DNA from: Halorussus gelatinilyticus
Lineage (GTDB): Archaea; Halobacteriota; Halobacteria; Halobacteriales; Haladaptataceae
Reading direction: 5' to 3'
Length of the DNA: 64,000 nt
Assembly (NCBI RefSeq): GCF_023238445.1
Contig: NZ_CP096658.1
Location: 2,728,001 to 2,792,000, forward strand
Below are positions 1-8,915 of the stretch, one piece after another. The notes below the pieces were generated by a model. The model saw nothing but the letters and a program-made list of their open reading frames with translations. It searched no databases and had not been told where the DNA came from. How positions within the stretch are numbered: position 1 is the first letter of the stretch; each line of letters begins with the position of its first letter. The translations under genes and the position numbers were made by a program.

Positions 1-13
1 CGACGGCGAGGGG

Positions 14-3000
14 ATGGCGCTCCCACGCGACGACGAGGGCGATGTCGTCCCCTTCGACCGGAGCGAGTGGCTCGGCCACGACGACGTCGGGGCCAGCGTC
101 TTCGAGGCCGGATGCGCCGTCACCGACCTCAGCGCCTCGTTCGAGGCGTGGCTCGACCCCGCGACGACGCCCGTCACGAAGGGCGAGTACTACTGGGAAC
201 ACTTCAAGTACGAGTACTACTACACCGACACCGACGTCACCGCGCCCGAGCGACCGCGGGACGACGAGGGCGAAATCGAGCGCTTCGAGAAGGAGGAGTG
301 GCTCGGCTTCCCCGAGGAGGACCTCGAATCACTCCTCGCGGAGGGCGCACACGACGCGCGAAAGCTCCTCGAAATCGAGGACGAGCGCACCCTCGACGTG
401 CCCGAGGAGTTAGACGAGGACGCCTTCTTCTCGACCGTCGAGGGCCACACCACGCTGGTCAATCGCTACGACCTCGAAAAGGAGGTCGCGCTCCCGAAGA
501 AACGCCACTTCCGGGAGGTTGACCGCTACTGGGTCAACAAGCCCTACTCGTTCGTCGTCATCTTCCACTCCGCGAAGGAGAACGAGACCAAGTACTATCT
601 CGTCGAGCCGTACTGCACCCCCATCGAGGACGACCTCAAGGAGTTCCTGACGAAGAAGCTTCGCTCCTCGATAAAGTACTCCAGCGACGACGTGGTGGTC
701 GAAGCCGAAGACGAAGAGCGCGCCGAAGTCATCGAGCGCGAGGCCCTGCAACTGCTCGCGCGCTACGACCTCTACGCCGAGAACGACGGCGAGCGCGCCG
801 AGCAGCTGAAGGAACTGCTCGACCGCTACGACGAGACCCGAGACGCCGTGAACGCCTACGTCGAACGCCTCCGCGAGGAGACCGACGAGGCGTTCGAACC
901 GGTCCGGGAGTTCGTCGAAGAGCGCCGCGAGCGACGCGCCGAGGCGGCCGACCGGGGGGATAGCGCAGAAGACGGCGAAGCCGAACCCGGAGACGCGGCG
1001 GAAACCGACCCGGAAGCGGTCGAGGGGGTCGAAGCGTCGCCGGACGTCGACGAGCAGACCGACCCCGACGCCGCGACCGACGGCGAGGAGATCGCCGCGG
1101 ACGGGGGCGCGGTCGGCGACGACCCGGACGCGGGGACCGACGCCGAAGTCGAGTCGCCCGGCGAACCGGACGCGGCCGTCGCGTCCGCGACTCCCGGCGA
1201 CGAGGTGACTGACTCGGACGAGGCGGCCGCGGACGCCGACCGACCCGCGCCGTGGAATCCCGACGAACCGGACGAGGAGAGCGACCTCCCGGCGACGACC
1301 GACGAGGCGACCGAACCGCGCATCCGACTCGACGAGTACTTAGACCTCGACTTCGAGGCTGAGGGGAGCCTCCGTGAGCAGGTCCGGGCCGCGGTCGAGG
1401 CCAAAATCGCGGCGTTGGAACCCGACGAGGAGGGCGGACTCGACGGCATCGCGGTCCGGCCCGAACCGGTCCTCATCGAAGAGGACAGCGACGACCTCTC
1501 GGAGTATCAGGCCGAGAAGCTGCTCTACTACCTCCGGCGGGACTTCGTGGGCTACGAGCGCATCGACGGCATCAAGCACGACATCAACGTCGAGGACATC
1601 TCCTGCGACGGGTACAACTCGCCGGTCTTCGTCTACCACACCGACTACGAGCAGGTCATCACGAACGTCTACCACGGGAAGGACGAACTGGACGACTTCG
1701 TGGTCAAGATGGCCCAGCGGTCGGGCAAGGGCATCAGCAAGCGCCAACCGCAGGTGGACGCCACCCTGCCGGACGGCTCGCGCGCACAGCTCACCCTCGG
1801 CCGCGAAGTGTCGGACCACGGGACCAACTACACCATCCGGCAGTTCAAGGACGTGCCGTTCACCCCGGTAGACCTCGTGAACTGGAACACGTTCTCGCTC
1901 GAAGAGATGGCGTTCATGTGGCTCGCCATCGAGAACCACAAGTCGCTCATCTTCGCCGGGGGTACCGCGTCCGGGAAGACCACCAGCCTGAACGCGGTCT
2001 CGCTGTTCATCCCGAGCAACTCCAAGATCGTCTCCATCGAGGACACCCGCGAGGTCGAACTGCCACAGCGCAACTGGATCGCCAGCGTGACCCGTCCCTC
2101 GTTCAGCGACGACGACAAGGGCGACGTGGACGAGTTCGACCTGCTGGAGGCCGCGCTCCGCCAGCGACCCGACTACATCGTGATGGGCGAGATTCGGGGC
2201 GAGGAGGGTCGCACGCTCTTCCAAGTCATGTCCACCGGGCACACGACCTACACGACGTTCCACGCCGACACCGTGGGCGAGGTCCTCAAGCGGTTCACCA
2301 CCGAACCCATCAACGTCAGCAAGACGCTGTTCACCGCGCTCGACCTGGTCTCCATCCAGACCCAGACCCGCGTGCAGGGGAGCAAGGTCCGCCGGAACAA
2401 GTCGCTGACCGAAATCAACGAGTACAGCGCCGAGAACGACGAGATAAACGTCCAAGACATCTTCCAGTGGCGCGCGGAGGACGACGAGTACATGCGCCTC
2501 TCGGGGTCGAACACGATGGACGAGATTATGTTCGACCGCGGGTGGGACCGCGACAGACTGGAGAACGAGATTCTGAAGCGCCGGGTCATCCTCGCGTACC
2601 TCATCAAGAACGGGCTGAACGAGTACAGGCAGGTCGCGGCCACCGTGCAGGCGTTCATCAACGACCCCGAGACCATCCTGACGCTGGTCGCCAACGAGAA
2701 ACTCGAAGAGAGTTTGCAGGACCTCCGGGAGATGGAGAGCGTCCAGATAGACGTGGACCCGAAGAAAGAGGAGATGGTCCCCCGGCCCGACCCGACCGAG
2801 GACATCTACGACCTCGCCAAGGGCATTCTCGCGGAGGCCGAGGACCGACTCTTGGACGACTACCGCGGGGCCGACGCCGACGTCGATGGTCTGGCCGTCG
2901 CGCTCGCGGAGTCGGCCGAACCCACCGACGCGCCCGCCGAAATCGAGGCCGACTCCGGCGAAGGCGACCGGTCCCGAGACGACCCGCCGAACGCCGACCC

Positions 3001-3343
3001 CGACGGTCCCTTCGGCGGCGACCTGCTCGACTCGACACCGCAAGACGGGGGCCCGGTTGAGGACACCGAATCGGTCGGCCCGGAGGACAGCGTCCGCAAC
3101 GTCAACGACGCCGGGGAACTCGGGAACTTCCCCGACGTGTACGACGAGAGCGAGGACGAGGCGAGCGACGGGTTCGACCCCGACGAGTTCGCGGACGAAA
3201 TCGTCGGCGCCGACTCGGTCGCCACCGACGACCTGGACGGTGATTCCGGCGACGAGAGCGGTTCCTTCGGCGACTTCGAGGCCGCCTTCGACACCGACGA
3301 CGAAGCCGGGTCGGACCCCGAGAGCGAGGAGGACGAGACATGA
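14..3343 (+). CDS. Type II/IV secretion (pilus assembly) ATPase, PilB-type
   Basis: Cytoplasmic hexameric ATPase expected to power assembly of pilin-like subunits. The 1109-residue product has an acidic N-terminal part and a long Asp/Glu/Ala-rich linker at about residues 305-440. A secretion-ATPase core follows, with Walker A GGTASGKTTS near residue 648, Walker B DYIVMGEIRGEEG near 719 and a His box STGHTTYTTFHA near 740-750. A second acidic, disordered tail of about 200 residues ends the protein. The start overlaps nothing visible, and the frame is open back to base 2, so the true start may lie before the window. The stop overlaps the next gene by 4 bp (ATGA), which suggests translational coupling. 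Family core enzymes are usually 500-600 residues; the extra length is linker and tail. The family call is firm, but the substrate is inferred from the pilin-like genes downstream. Confidence 0.93.
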   Translation: MALPRDDEGDVVPFDRSEWLGHDDVGASVFEAGCAVTDLSASFEAWLDPATTPVTKGEYYWEHFKYEYYYTDTDVTAPERPRDDEGEIERFEKEEWLGFPEEDLESLLAEGAHDARKLLEIEDERTLDVPEELDEDAFFSTVEGHTTLVNRYDLEKEVALPKKRHFREVDRYWVNKPYSFVVIFHSAKENETKYYLVEPYCTPIEDDLKEFLTKKLRSSIKYSSDDVVVEAEDEERAEVIEREALQLLARYDLYAENDGERAEQLKELLDRYDETRDAVNAYVERLREETDEAFEPVREFVEERRERRAEAADRGDSAEDGEAEPGDAAETDPEAVEGVEASPDVDEQTDPDAATDGEEIAADGGAVGDDPDAGTDAEVESPGEPDAAVASATPGDEVTDSDEAAADADRPAPWNPDEPDEESDLPATTDEATEPRIRLDEYLDLDFEAEGSLREQVRAAVEAKIAALEPDEEGGLDGIAVRPEPVLIEEDSDDLSEYQAEKLLYYLRRDFVGYERIDGIKHDINVEDISCDGYNSPVFVYHTDYEQVITNVYHGKDELDDFVVKMAQRSGKGISKRQPQVDATLPDGSRAQLTLGREVSDHGTNYTIRQFKDVPFTPVDLVNWNTFSLEEMAFMWLAIENHKSLIFAGGTASGKTTSLNAVSLFIPSNSKIVSIEDTREVELPQRNWIASVTRPSFSDDDKGDVDEFDLLEAALRQRPDYIVMGEIRGEEGRTLFQVMSTGHTTYTTFHADTVGEVLKRFTTEPINVSKTLFTALDLVSIQTQTRVQGSKVRRNKSLTEINEYSAENDEINVQDIFQWRAEDDEYMRLSGSNTMDEIMFDRGWDRDRLENEILKRRVILAYLIKNGLNEYRQVAATVQAFINDPETILTLVANEKLEESLQDLREMESVQIDVDPKKEEMVPRPDPTEDIYDLAKGILAEAEDRLLDDYRGADADVDGLAVALAESAEPTDAPAEIEADSGEGDRSRDDPPNADPDGPFGGDLLDSTPQDGGPVEDTESVGPEDSVRNVNDAGELGNFPDVYDESEDEASDGFDPDEFADEIVGADSVATDDLDGDSGDESGSFGDFEAAFDTDDEAGSDPESEEDET

Positions 3344-5361
3344 GCCACGGGGCGTCGAGTCCCGAGCGGTCGGCCGACTCGCTGGCCGACACGTTCTACC
3401 CCCTCTTCGACTACCTCTTCGACGAGGACGGCGACTTCGTGGCCGACGTGGAGACCAAACTCGCCGAGGCGCGGATGCCCGACACCGTCGAGTTGTACCT
3501 CTCGCGGGGGCTGGCGGTCGGCGTCCTCGCGGGCGCGCTCCTCTGGTTGCTCGGCACGCTCGTCGGCTACGTGCTGTTCATGACCGGCGTCATCGAGGTG
3601 GGCGTTCTCATCGGCGTGCCGGTGCCGAACCAGTTCGTCGCGTGGATAATCCGGACGTTCAAGATTCCCTCGCTGGTCGTCGCCAGCGGTCTCGTCTTCG
3701 GCGCAATCGGGTTCGCCATCGGCTTCGGCATCGTGGTCGGCATCCCGTACATGCGGGCCAGCGAGCGCGAGAGGGAGATAAACATGCTCCTGCCCGACGC
3801 CATCTCGTTCATGTACGCCCTCTCCATCGGCGGGCTGAACCAGTTGGAGATTCTGGAGGCGATGGCGAAGGCCGACGACACCTACGGCGAGGTGGCCCGC
3901 GAGTTCCAGTCCATCGTCCAAGAGACCGAGTACTTCGACACCGACTACCGGACCGCCATCCAGAAGCGGGCCTTGGAGACGCCGAGCGACGAACTCTCGC
4001 AGTTTCTGACGGACATGCTCTCCATCGTCAACTCCGGCGGGGACATGAGCGACTTCTTGGACGACAAGAAGGACAAGCACATGCGGACCGCCAAGCAGCA
4101 ACAGGAGATGACCCTCGAGACGTTGGAACTGTTCGGCGAGATGTACATGACCCTCTCGCTGTTCCCCCTGCTCCTCATCATCATCCTCGTCATCATGTCG
4201 ATGCTCGGGCAGGCCAAGGAGTCGATGCTGTACGCGACGGTGTACGGCCTGATTCCCCTGACGGGCGTCGGCTTCCTCGTGTTGGTCTCGACGGTCAAGC
4301 AGGACGACCCCGGCGACGGCTACCTCAACCCCTCGGACGCCGGCGACCGACTCGAAGCCTCGACCGGCGCGGGCCTGCTCCACCTCGGACTCATCGAGAC
4401 GTACGTCGGCGAGTTCTCGATCTTCGACCGCATCAAGAGCCGCGAAGGAACGTTCGAGACGGTCGAACTGCTCAAGCGACCGCACATCTTCTTCCGGGAG
4501 CATCCGCTGTTCATCCTCGGGCTGACGTTCCCGGCGTCGCTCGTGCTGGTCGGCAACGCGGTCTGGACCGGGGCCGCGCCCCGGACGTTTCAGGAGATGG
4601 TCGCCCGGCCCATCTGGGGCACGTTCATCTACGTCTACGTCCCGGTGTACGTCAACTTCCTCCCCCTCGCAATCTTCCACACGTGGAACGTCAGGTCCCG
4701 GCAGGCCGTCATCAGCAAGCTCTCGGACAACCTGCGGAAGCTCTCGTCGGCCAACGACACCGGCCTGACCCTGCTCGAATCCATCCGGACGGTCGCCGAC
4801 ACCTCGACCGGGAAACTCGCCGACGAGTTCGACGTGATTCACGCCAAGGTCGAGTACGGGATGAGCCTGAAGGCCGCGCTCATCGAGTTCAACAACCGGT
4901 ACCACATCCCGCGACTCGCCCGGACCGTGAAGCTGGTCTCGAAGGCGCAGGAGGCCTCCAGCCAGATTACGGCGGTCCTCTCGACCGCGGCACAGGCCAG
5001 CGAGAATCAGGACGACATCGCCCGCGAACGCAAGTCCCGCTCGCGGATGCAGGTCGTCATCATCATCATGACCTACCTCACCCTGCTGGCGGTGATGGCC
5101 ATCCTGAAGGTGAAGTTCCTCGACGTGATGGCCGGCCTCGCCAGTCAGGCGTCGTCGAGCGGCGGCGGGGCCGGGTCCTCGCAGTTCGGCGGCGGCATCG
5201 ACACCACGCTCCTGTCGATGCTGTTCTTCCACGCCGTGACCCTGCAAGCGATTCTGTCGGGGTTCATCGCGGGCTACATCCGGGACGCCTCGCTCATGTC
5301 CGGCGTGAAGTTCGCCGTCGTCCTCCCGACGGTCGCGCTGATAACCTTCGCGTTCATCTGA
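3340..5361 (+). CDS. Type II secretion system F family (TadC/PilC-like) membrane platform protein
   Basis: Inner-membrane platform protein that partners the upstream ATPase. The 673 residues hold about nine hydrophobic segments (near 56-90, 110-137, 270-291, 295-318, 389-409, 427-449, 571-593, 625-648 and 655-673). Two T2SSF-type cytoplasmic domains can be seen. The first starts near residue 150 (PDAISFMYALSIGGLNQLE) and the second near 465 (NLRKLSSANDTGLTLLESI). The duplicated architecture matches archaeal TadC-like proteins. The gene overlaps the ATPase stop by 4 bp and is followed after 2 bp by the first pilin-like gene. This pairing of ATPase and F protein defines archaeal type IV pilus-like systems. 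The family assignment is strong. Confidence 0.92.
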   Translation: MSHGASSPERSADSLADTFYPLFDYLFDEDGDFVADVETKLAEARMPDTVELYLSRGLAVGVLAGALLWLLGTLVGYVLFMTGVIEVGVLIGVPVPNQFVAWIIRTFKIPSLVVASGLVFGAIGFAIGFGIVVGIPYMRASEREREINMLLPDAISFMYALSIGGLNQLEILEAMAKADDTYGEVAREFQSIVQETEYFDTDYRTAIQKRALETPSDELSQFLTDMLSIVNSGGDMSDFLDDKKDKHMRTAKQQQEMTLETLELFGEMYMTLSLFPLLLIIILVIMSMLGQAKESMLYATVYGLIPLTGVGFLVLVSTVKQDDPGDGYLNPSDAGDRLEASTGAGLLHLGLIETYVGEFSIFDRIKSREGTFETVELLKRPHIFFREHPLFILGLTFPASLVLVGNAVWTGAAPRTFQEMVARPIWGTFIYVYVPVYVNFLPLAIFHTWNVRSRQAVISKLSDNLRKLSSANDTGLTLLESIRTVADTSTGKLADEFDVIHAKVEYGMSLKAALIEFNNRYHIPRLARTVKLVSKAQEASSQITAVLSTAAQASENQDDIARERKSRSRMQVVIIIMTYLTLLAVMAILKVKFLDVMAGLASQASSSGGGAGSSQFGGGIDTTLLSMLFFHAVTLQAILSGFIAGYIRDASLMSGVKFAVVLPTVALITFAFI

Positions 5362-5363
5362 CC

Positions 5364-5927
5364 ATGCCCCGAGAATCCCCCTCTCCGGAAGACGGCCGAT
5401 CCCCCGACGAGCGCGAACGCCGACCGGCCGGTTCCGAGCCCCTTCCCCGAGCACAGACCAGCATCGACTTCGTGGTCGGGATGAGCGTCTTCCTGCTGAC
5501 GATAGCGTTCGTCGTCGCGTTCCTGCCGGGCGTCTTCGAGCCGTTCACCGCCACCGGGTCGGGCGACGTGCTGGCGGCCGACCGGACCGCCGGACTGCTG
5601 GCCGAGCAGTTGCTCGCCGACCCGACGTCTCCGGGGGTGTTCGACTCGGCGTGTACCGCCGAGTTCTTCGACGCCGCGGGCGACGGCGCGGCCGGCGTCG
5701 CGGGATGTCAGTACGCGACCGACGCCGCGGACTTGGACGCCGCGCTCGGTCTCGGTCCCGCGACGGCGGTCAACCTGACGATAGAGAACGACGGGACCGT
5801 CCAGTCGAGGCGCGGGGTCACGCTCGCGGCCGGACCGACCCCGCCGCGGTCCGAGAGCGTGGTCGTCTCCCGCCGAGTGATTCTGCTGGGCGGCGACGAC
5901 GCGGACCTCTACGTGAGGTTGTGGTAG
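5364..5927 (+). CDS. Pilin-like haloarchaeal protein (DUF7287-type)
   Basis: A 187-residue protein with a charged, Pro-rich N-terminus. A motif RAQTSIDF near residue 29 is followed directly by one hydrophobic helix (about 34-58) and then an Ala/Asp-rich extracellular part. The R-A-Q before a hydrophobic stretch resembles the archaeal class III (prepilin peptidase) signal, so it is probably a minor pilin or pseudopilin. It starts 2 bp after the TadC-like gene and ends 1 bp before the next. Two cysteines, in SACTAEF and AGCQYA, could form an extracellular disulfide. From memory this is a DUF7287 member; no function is established for that family. Confidence 0.85.
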   Translation: MPRESPSPEDGRSPDERERRPAGSEPLPRAQTSIDFVVGMSVFLLTIAFVVAFLPGVFEPFTATGSGDVLAADRTAGLLAEQLLADPTSPGVFDSACTAEFFDAAGDGAAGVAGCQYATDAADLDAALGLGPATAVNLTIENDGTVQSRRGVTLAAGPTPPRSESVVVSRRVILLGGDDADLYVRLW

Positions 5928-5928
5928 C

Positions 5929-6561
5929 GTGTCGGCGAACGCTCCCCCCGACCGCGGGAATCGGGTCCGAACGCGGTCCCGCGGGCAGGTCCACACCCTC
6001 GAAGCGTTCACGGCCGCGCTACTGGTCGTCTCGGGCGTGCTGTTCGCGCTACAGGCGACCGCGGTCACGCCGCTGACCGCCAGCACGTCGAACCAGCACA
6101 TCGAGAACCAACATCGGACCGCGGCCGCCGACGTGCTGTCGGCCGGGGCGGAGAACGGCACGCTCCGTCCCGCGGTGACGTTCTGGGACCCGGACGACTC
6201 GGCGTTCGTCGCGGCCGGCAGTCGCGGCTTCTACACCAACGGCGGGCCGCCCAACGCCTTCGGGGCCGCGCTGAACGACACGTTCGGCGGTCTCTCGACC
6301 GCCGGGCGACGCATCGCGTACAACGTCGAAGTTAGATACCGGACGCCCGACGGCGACACGCGCAAGCAGACGATGGTCTACATGGGGTCGCCCAGCGACA
6401 ACGCGGCGGCCGCGACCCGGACCGTCGTCCTCGCCGACGATACGCCGCTCTCGGGCGCGAGCGGCAACGTCTCGTCGGCGAACTTCTACGCGCCGGACGC
6501 CGCGCCCAACGCGAGTTTCTACAACGTCATGGAGGTGCGCATCGTCGTATGGCAGATGTGA
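5929..6561 (+). CDS. Pilin-like haloarchaeal protein (DUF7288-type)
   Basis: A 210-residue product from a GTG start placed 1 bp after the preceding stop. The N-terminus has R-S-R-G-Q at residues 16-20 directly before one transmembrane helix (about 25-48), again like an archaeal prepilin cleavage signal. The remainder is Ala/Asn/Thr-rich with several N-x-S/T sequons, as expected outside the cell. It overlaps the next gene by 13 bp, so the unit is tightly coupled. Probable minor pilin of the same apparatus, by context; no enzymatic motif was seen. Confidence 0.84.
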   Translation: MSANAPPDRGNRVRTRSRGQVHTLEAFTAALLVVSGVLFALQATAVTPLTASTSNQHIENQHRTAAADVLSAGAENGTLRPAVTFWDPDDSAFVAAGSRGFYTNGGPPNAFGAALNDTFGGLSTAGRRIAYNVEVRYRTPDGDTRKQTMVYMGSPSDNAAAATRTVVLADDTPLSGASGNVSSANFYAPDAAPNASFYNVMEVRIVVWQM

Positions 6562-7574
6562 GGCATCGACTCCGCGGCAGTCGCGGAGACCGGGACCGAG
6601 AAGGCGGTGGAGGCGACCGGCGCGACCGCGGTCAACTCATCCTCGTGACCGGTCTCGCGGTCGCGGTGACGCTGGTCGCGCTGGTCCTGCTATTGAACAC
6701 GGTCATCTACACACAGAACCTCGCCACCCGCGGGGCCGAAGTCGAAGACGACGCCGCAGTCTCGTTCCGACAGGAGGCCATCGCGGGCGTCGGCGAGGTC
6801 GTGGACGCCGAGAACCGCGCGGAGTACCAGACTCGCGCGAAGGTGGAGGCGAACGTCACCGCGGGCATCGAGCGCTACGACAGCGTAGCGTCGCGCTACC
6901 GCGCCGAGCGCTCGACCATCGCGCAGGTCGATACCGGAACGCTCTCGCTGACCGAGGGGCGCATCCTCCGCCAGACCAACGCCTCGCGGAACTTCACGAG
7001 CGCCGGGGGAGCGAACGGGTGGACGCTCGTCGAGGACGCCGGGTCGGGCACCGCGCCGGGCGTGCGCCGCTTCAGACTGACGGTCAACCGCGACGAACTG
7101 AGCCAGACGAAGAGCGACGCGTTCACCGTCGTCGCCGACGGAAGCTCGCGAGAGTGGCGCGCCCGCATCTACAACCCCAGCGGAGGTGCGACCGTCGCCG
7201 TCGCGGTGAAGAACGGGAGCGAGGGGACCGCCGATACGGTCTGTTCGGTGACGGCGGCGTCGGCGACCGTGGACCTCACGTCGGGCCGACTCGGCGGCGA
7301 GCGGTGTCCGGCGCTCGACTGGGCGAAGGGCGTCGCCGCGCCCTACGACGTCAGGTTCGAGCGCGCCGACGACGCGACCGGGACCTACGAGGTCACGGTC
7401 GACACGTCGGCGGCCGGGACCGCCGTCCAGACCGGGAACTTCGCGGGGCCGGGAGCCGGCCAGTCGCCGCGGTGGGCACCCGCGGTGTACGCCGCCGAGT
7501 TCGAGATTCACTTCGAGACGCCGAACGTCGCGTTCCACACCACCGTCCGGGCCGCGCCGGGTGAGCCGCGATGA
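6549..7574 (+). CDS. Pilin-like haloarchaeal protein (DUF7261-type)
   Basis: 341 residues. An Arg/Asp/Gly-rich leader ends in R-D-R-G-Q-L at about 25-30, followed by a single hydrophobic helix (about 30-53) and a large extracellular domain with many N-x-S/T sequons and no obvious catalytic motif. The leader and helix match the pilin-like neighbours. The long body resembles a tip or scaffold subunit rather than a shaft pilin. The start overlaps the upstream gene by 13 bp and the stop overlaps the downstream start by 4 bp. The DUF assignment is from memory. Confidence 0.84.
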   Translation: MADVRHRLRGSRGDRDREGGGGDRRDRGQLILVTGLAVAVTLVALVLLLNTVIYTQNLATRGAEVEDDAAVSFRQEAIAGVGEVVDAENRAEYQTRAKVEANVTAGIERYDSVASRYRAERSTIAQVDTGTLSLTEGRILRQTNASRNFTSAGGANGWTLVEDAGSGTAPGVRRFRLTVNRDELSQTKSDAFTVVADGSSREWRARIYNPSGGATVAVAVKNGSEGTADTVCSVTAASATVDLTSGRLGGERCPALDWAKGVAAPYDVRFERADDATGTYEVTVDTSAAGTAVQTGNFAGPGAGQSPRWAPAVYAAEFEIHFETPNVAFHTTVRAAPGEPR

Positions 7575-8056
7575 CGGGGAGAACGCCCGACTCCCGGCGG
7601 CTCCGCGACGACACCCGGAGCGTCTCGATCACGGTCAACTACGCGCTCAACCTCGTCGTGGCGACGATGCTCATCGGCGGGGTGTTGACCGCCACGGGCG
7701 GGATGGTTCAAGACCGGCGGGAGTCGGCGGTCCGGACCGAACTCTCGGTCGTCGGCGAGCGCGTCGCGAGCGACCTGATGGCCGCCGACAGGTTGGCCGA
7801 AGTCGGGAGCGCCGGGCCGGGCACCGACCCGACCGTCTCGATTTCGGTGACGCTCCCCGAGCGCGTCGGCGGGACGCGCTACGACGTGTCGATTCGGACC
7901 TCGCCCGCGGTAATCGTCCTCCGGTCGGACACCCCCGAGGTGACGGTCCGGGTCGGGTTCCACCACGACACGCCGGTCGAGGAGACCACGGTCCGGGGCG
8001 GGAACCTCCGCATCGAGTTGGCCGGCGACGGCGACGTGGAGGTGGTGGCGGCGTGA
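7571..8056 (+). CDS. Pilin-like haloarchaeal protein (DUF7266-type)
   Basis: 161 residues with a short charged leader, a motif TRSVSITVNYALN at about 15-27 and one hydrophobic helix, then a compact beta-rich extracellular region. The prepilin-like R-G-Q is not preserved here (R-S-V instead), so processing is less certain than for its neighbours. It is coupled by 4-bp overlaps on both sides (ATGA upstream, GTGA downstream), so it belongs to the same transcript. Probable pseudopilin by context. Confidence 0.82.
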   Translation: MTGRTPDSRRLRDDTRSVSITVNYALNLVVATMLIGGVLTATGGMVQDRRESAVRTELSVVGERVASDLMAADRLAEVGSAGPGTDPTVSISVTLPERVGGTRYDVSIRTSPAVIVLRSDTPEVTVRVGFHHDTPVEETTVRGGNLRIELAGDGDVEVVAA

Positions 8057-8847
8057 CCGACGGCCGCGCGAGGACCCGACGCGGACTGCTGGACCGCCGG
8101 GGCGTGAGCGAGACCATCGGCTTCGTCTTCGTGTTCGCCCTGGTGACGGCCTCGGTCGGCGTCGTCTACACGACCGGCATCGGCGGGCTCGAAGACGCCC
8201 GCCAGGACGAGCAGTTGACCAACGCGGTCCGGGCGTTCGACGTGCTGGACGACAACGTCGGGGACCTGACCCGCGAGGGCGCGCCGAGTCGGGCGACCGA
8301 ACTCAAACTCTCGGACGCGACGCTCGGGTTCGGCGACCCGGTGAGCATCGAAGTGCAGGTCAACCACACCGCCACGGACGCCAACGCGACGTACTCGGCG
8401 ACGACCCGACCGCTGGTCTACTCCGGCGCGGCGGGTGACGTGGTGTACTCGGCGGGCGCGACGTTCCGCGTGGACGGGGGCAGTGCCGCGATGCGGGCCG
8501 AACCCGGCCTGCTCGTGGACGACCGGCGCTCGATGGTGCCCATGCTGGTGACGTACCCGCGTTCGGACTCGGGCGGCGTCGGCGGCTCCTCGACGGTCCT
8601 GCTGGTCGCCTACCGCCAGTCGCAGAACCTCGACGGCTCCTTCGATACCGGCCCCGACGCGGCCGACGAGGCGCGGGTCAACGTGACGGTGGATTCGCCC
8701 CGCGCCGCGGCGTGGGGACGCTACTTCGAGGATAAGGGAATGACGGCCATCGACGGCGACGCGACCGACGGCGACGTGACCTACCAGTTCCGGACCGACC
8801 ATCTGCTGGTCTCCGAGACCGTCGTCGAGTTCGACGTGAAAGGCTGA
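8053..8847 (+). CDS. Pilin-like haloarchaeal protein (DUF7289-type)
   Basis: 264 residues from a GTG start that overlaps the previous stop (GTGA). The leader ends R-R-G-V-S-E-T-I-G-F at residues 15-24, very close to classic archaeal pilin N-termini (R-G-V-S with a following hydrophobic helix). The body contains a conserved-looking AWGRYFEDKG segment that also appears, as EAWGRFFEQ, in the convergent 592-residue protein at 8916-10694. The two are therefore related. This is the last gene of the plus-strand pilus-like operon. Confidence 0.84.
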   Translation: MTDGRARTRRGLLDRRGVSETIGFVFVFALVTASVGVVYTTGIGGLEDARQDEQLTNAVRAFDVLDDNVGDLTREGAPSRATELKLSDATLGFGDPVSIEVQVNHTATDANATYSATTRPLVYSGAAGDVVYSAGATFRVDGGSAAMRAEPGLLVDDRRSMVPMLVTYPRSDSGGVGGSSTVLLVAYRQSQNLDGSFDTGPDAADEARVNVTVDSPRAAAWGRYFEDKGMTAIDGDATDGDVTYQFRTDHLLVSETVVEFDVKG

Positions 8848-8854
8848 GTCGGAG

Positions 8855-8866
8855 TTTTTGTAATTT
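8855..8866 (+). terminator. T-rich transcription terminator of the pilus-like operon
   Basis: A T5 run followed by G-TAA-TTT lies 8 bp after the last stop codon in otherwise GC-rich DNA. Archaeal termination mainly needs such U-tracts, so this probably ends the plus-strand operon before the convergent gene. Confidence 0.45.
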
Positions 8867-8915
8867 CCGGATGCGAACCGACGGCGGTTCTCAGCGACTG
8901 AGAATCCGTCTCGGC

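Noticed and set aside
1340-3043. 567-codon open frame antisense to the secretion ATPase
   Set aside because: It is the reverse-frame shadow of a GC-rich gene with strong ATPase motifs. Its product has no domain and an Arg/Val/Gly bias typical of shadows.
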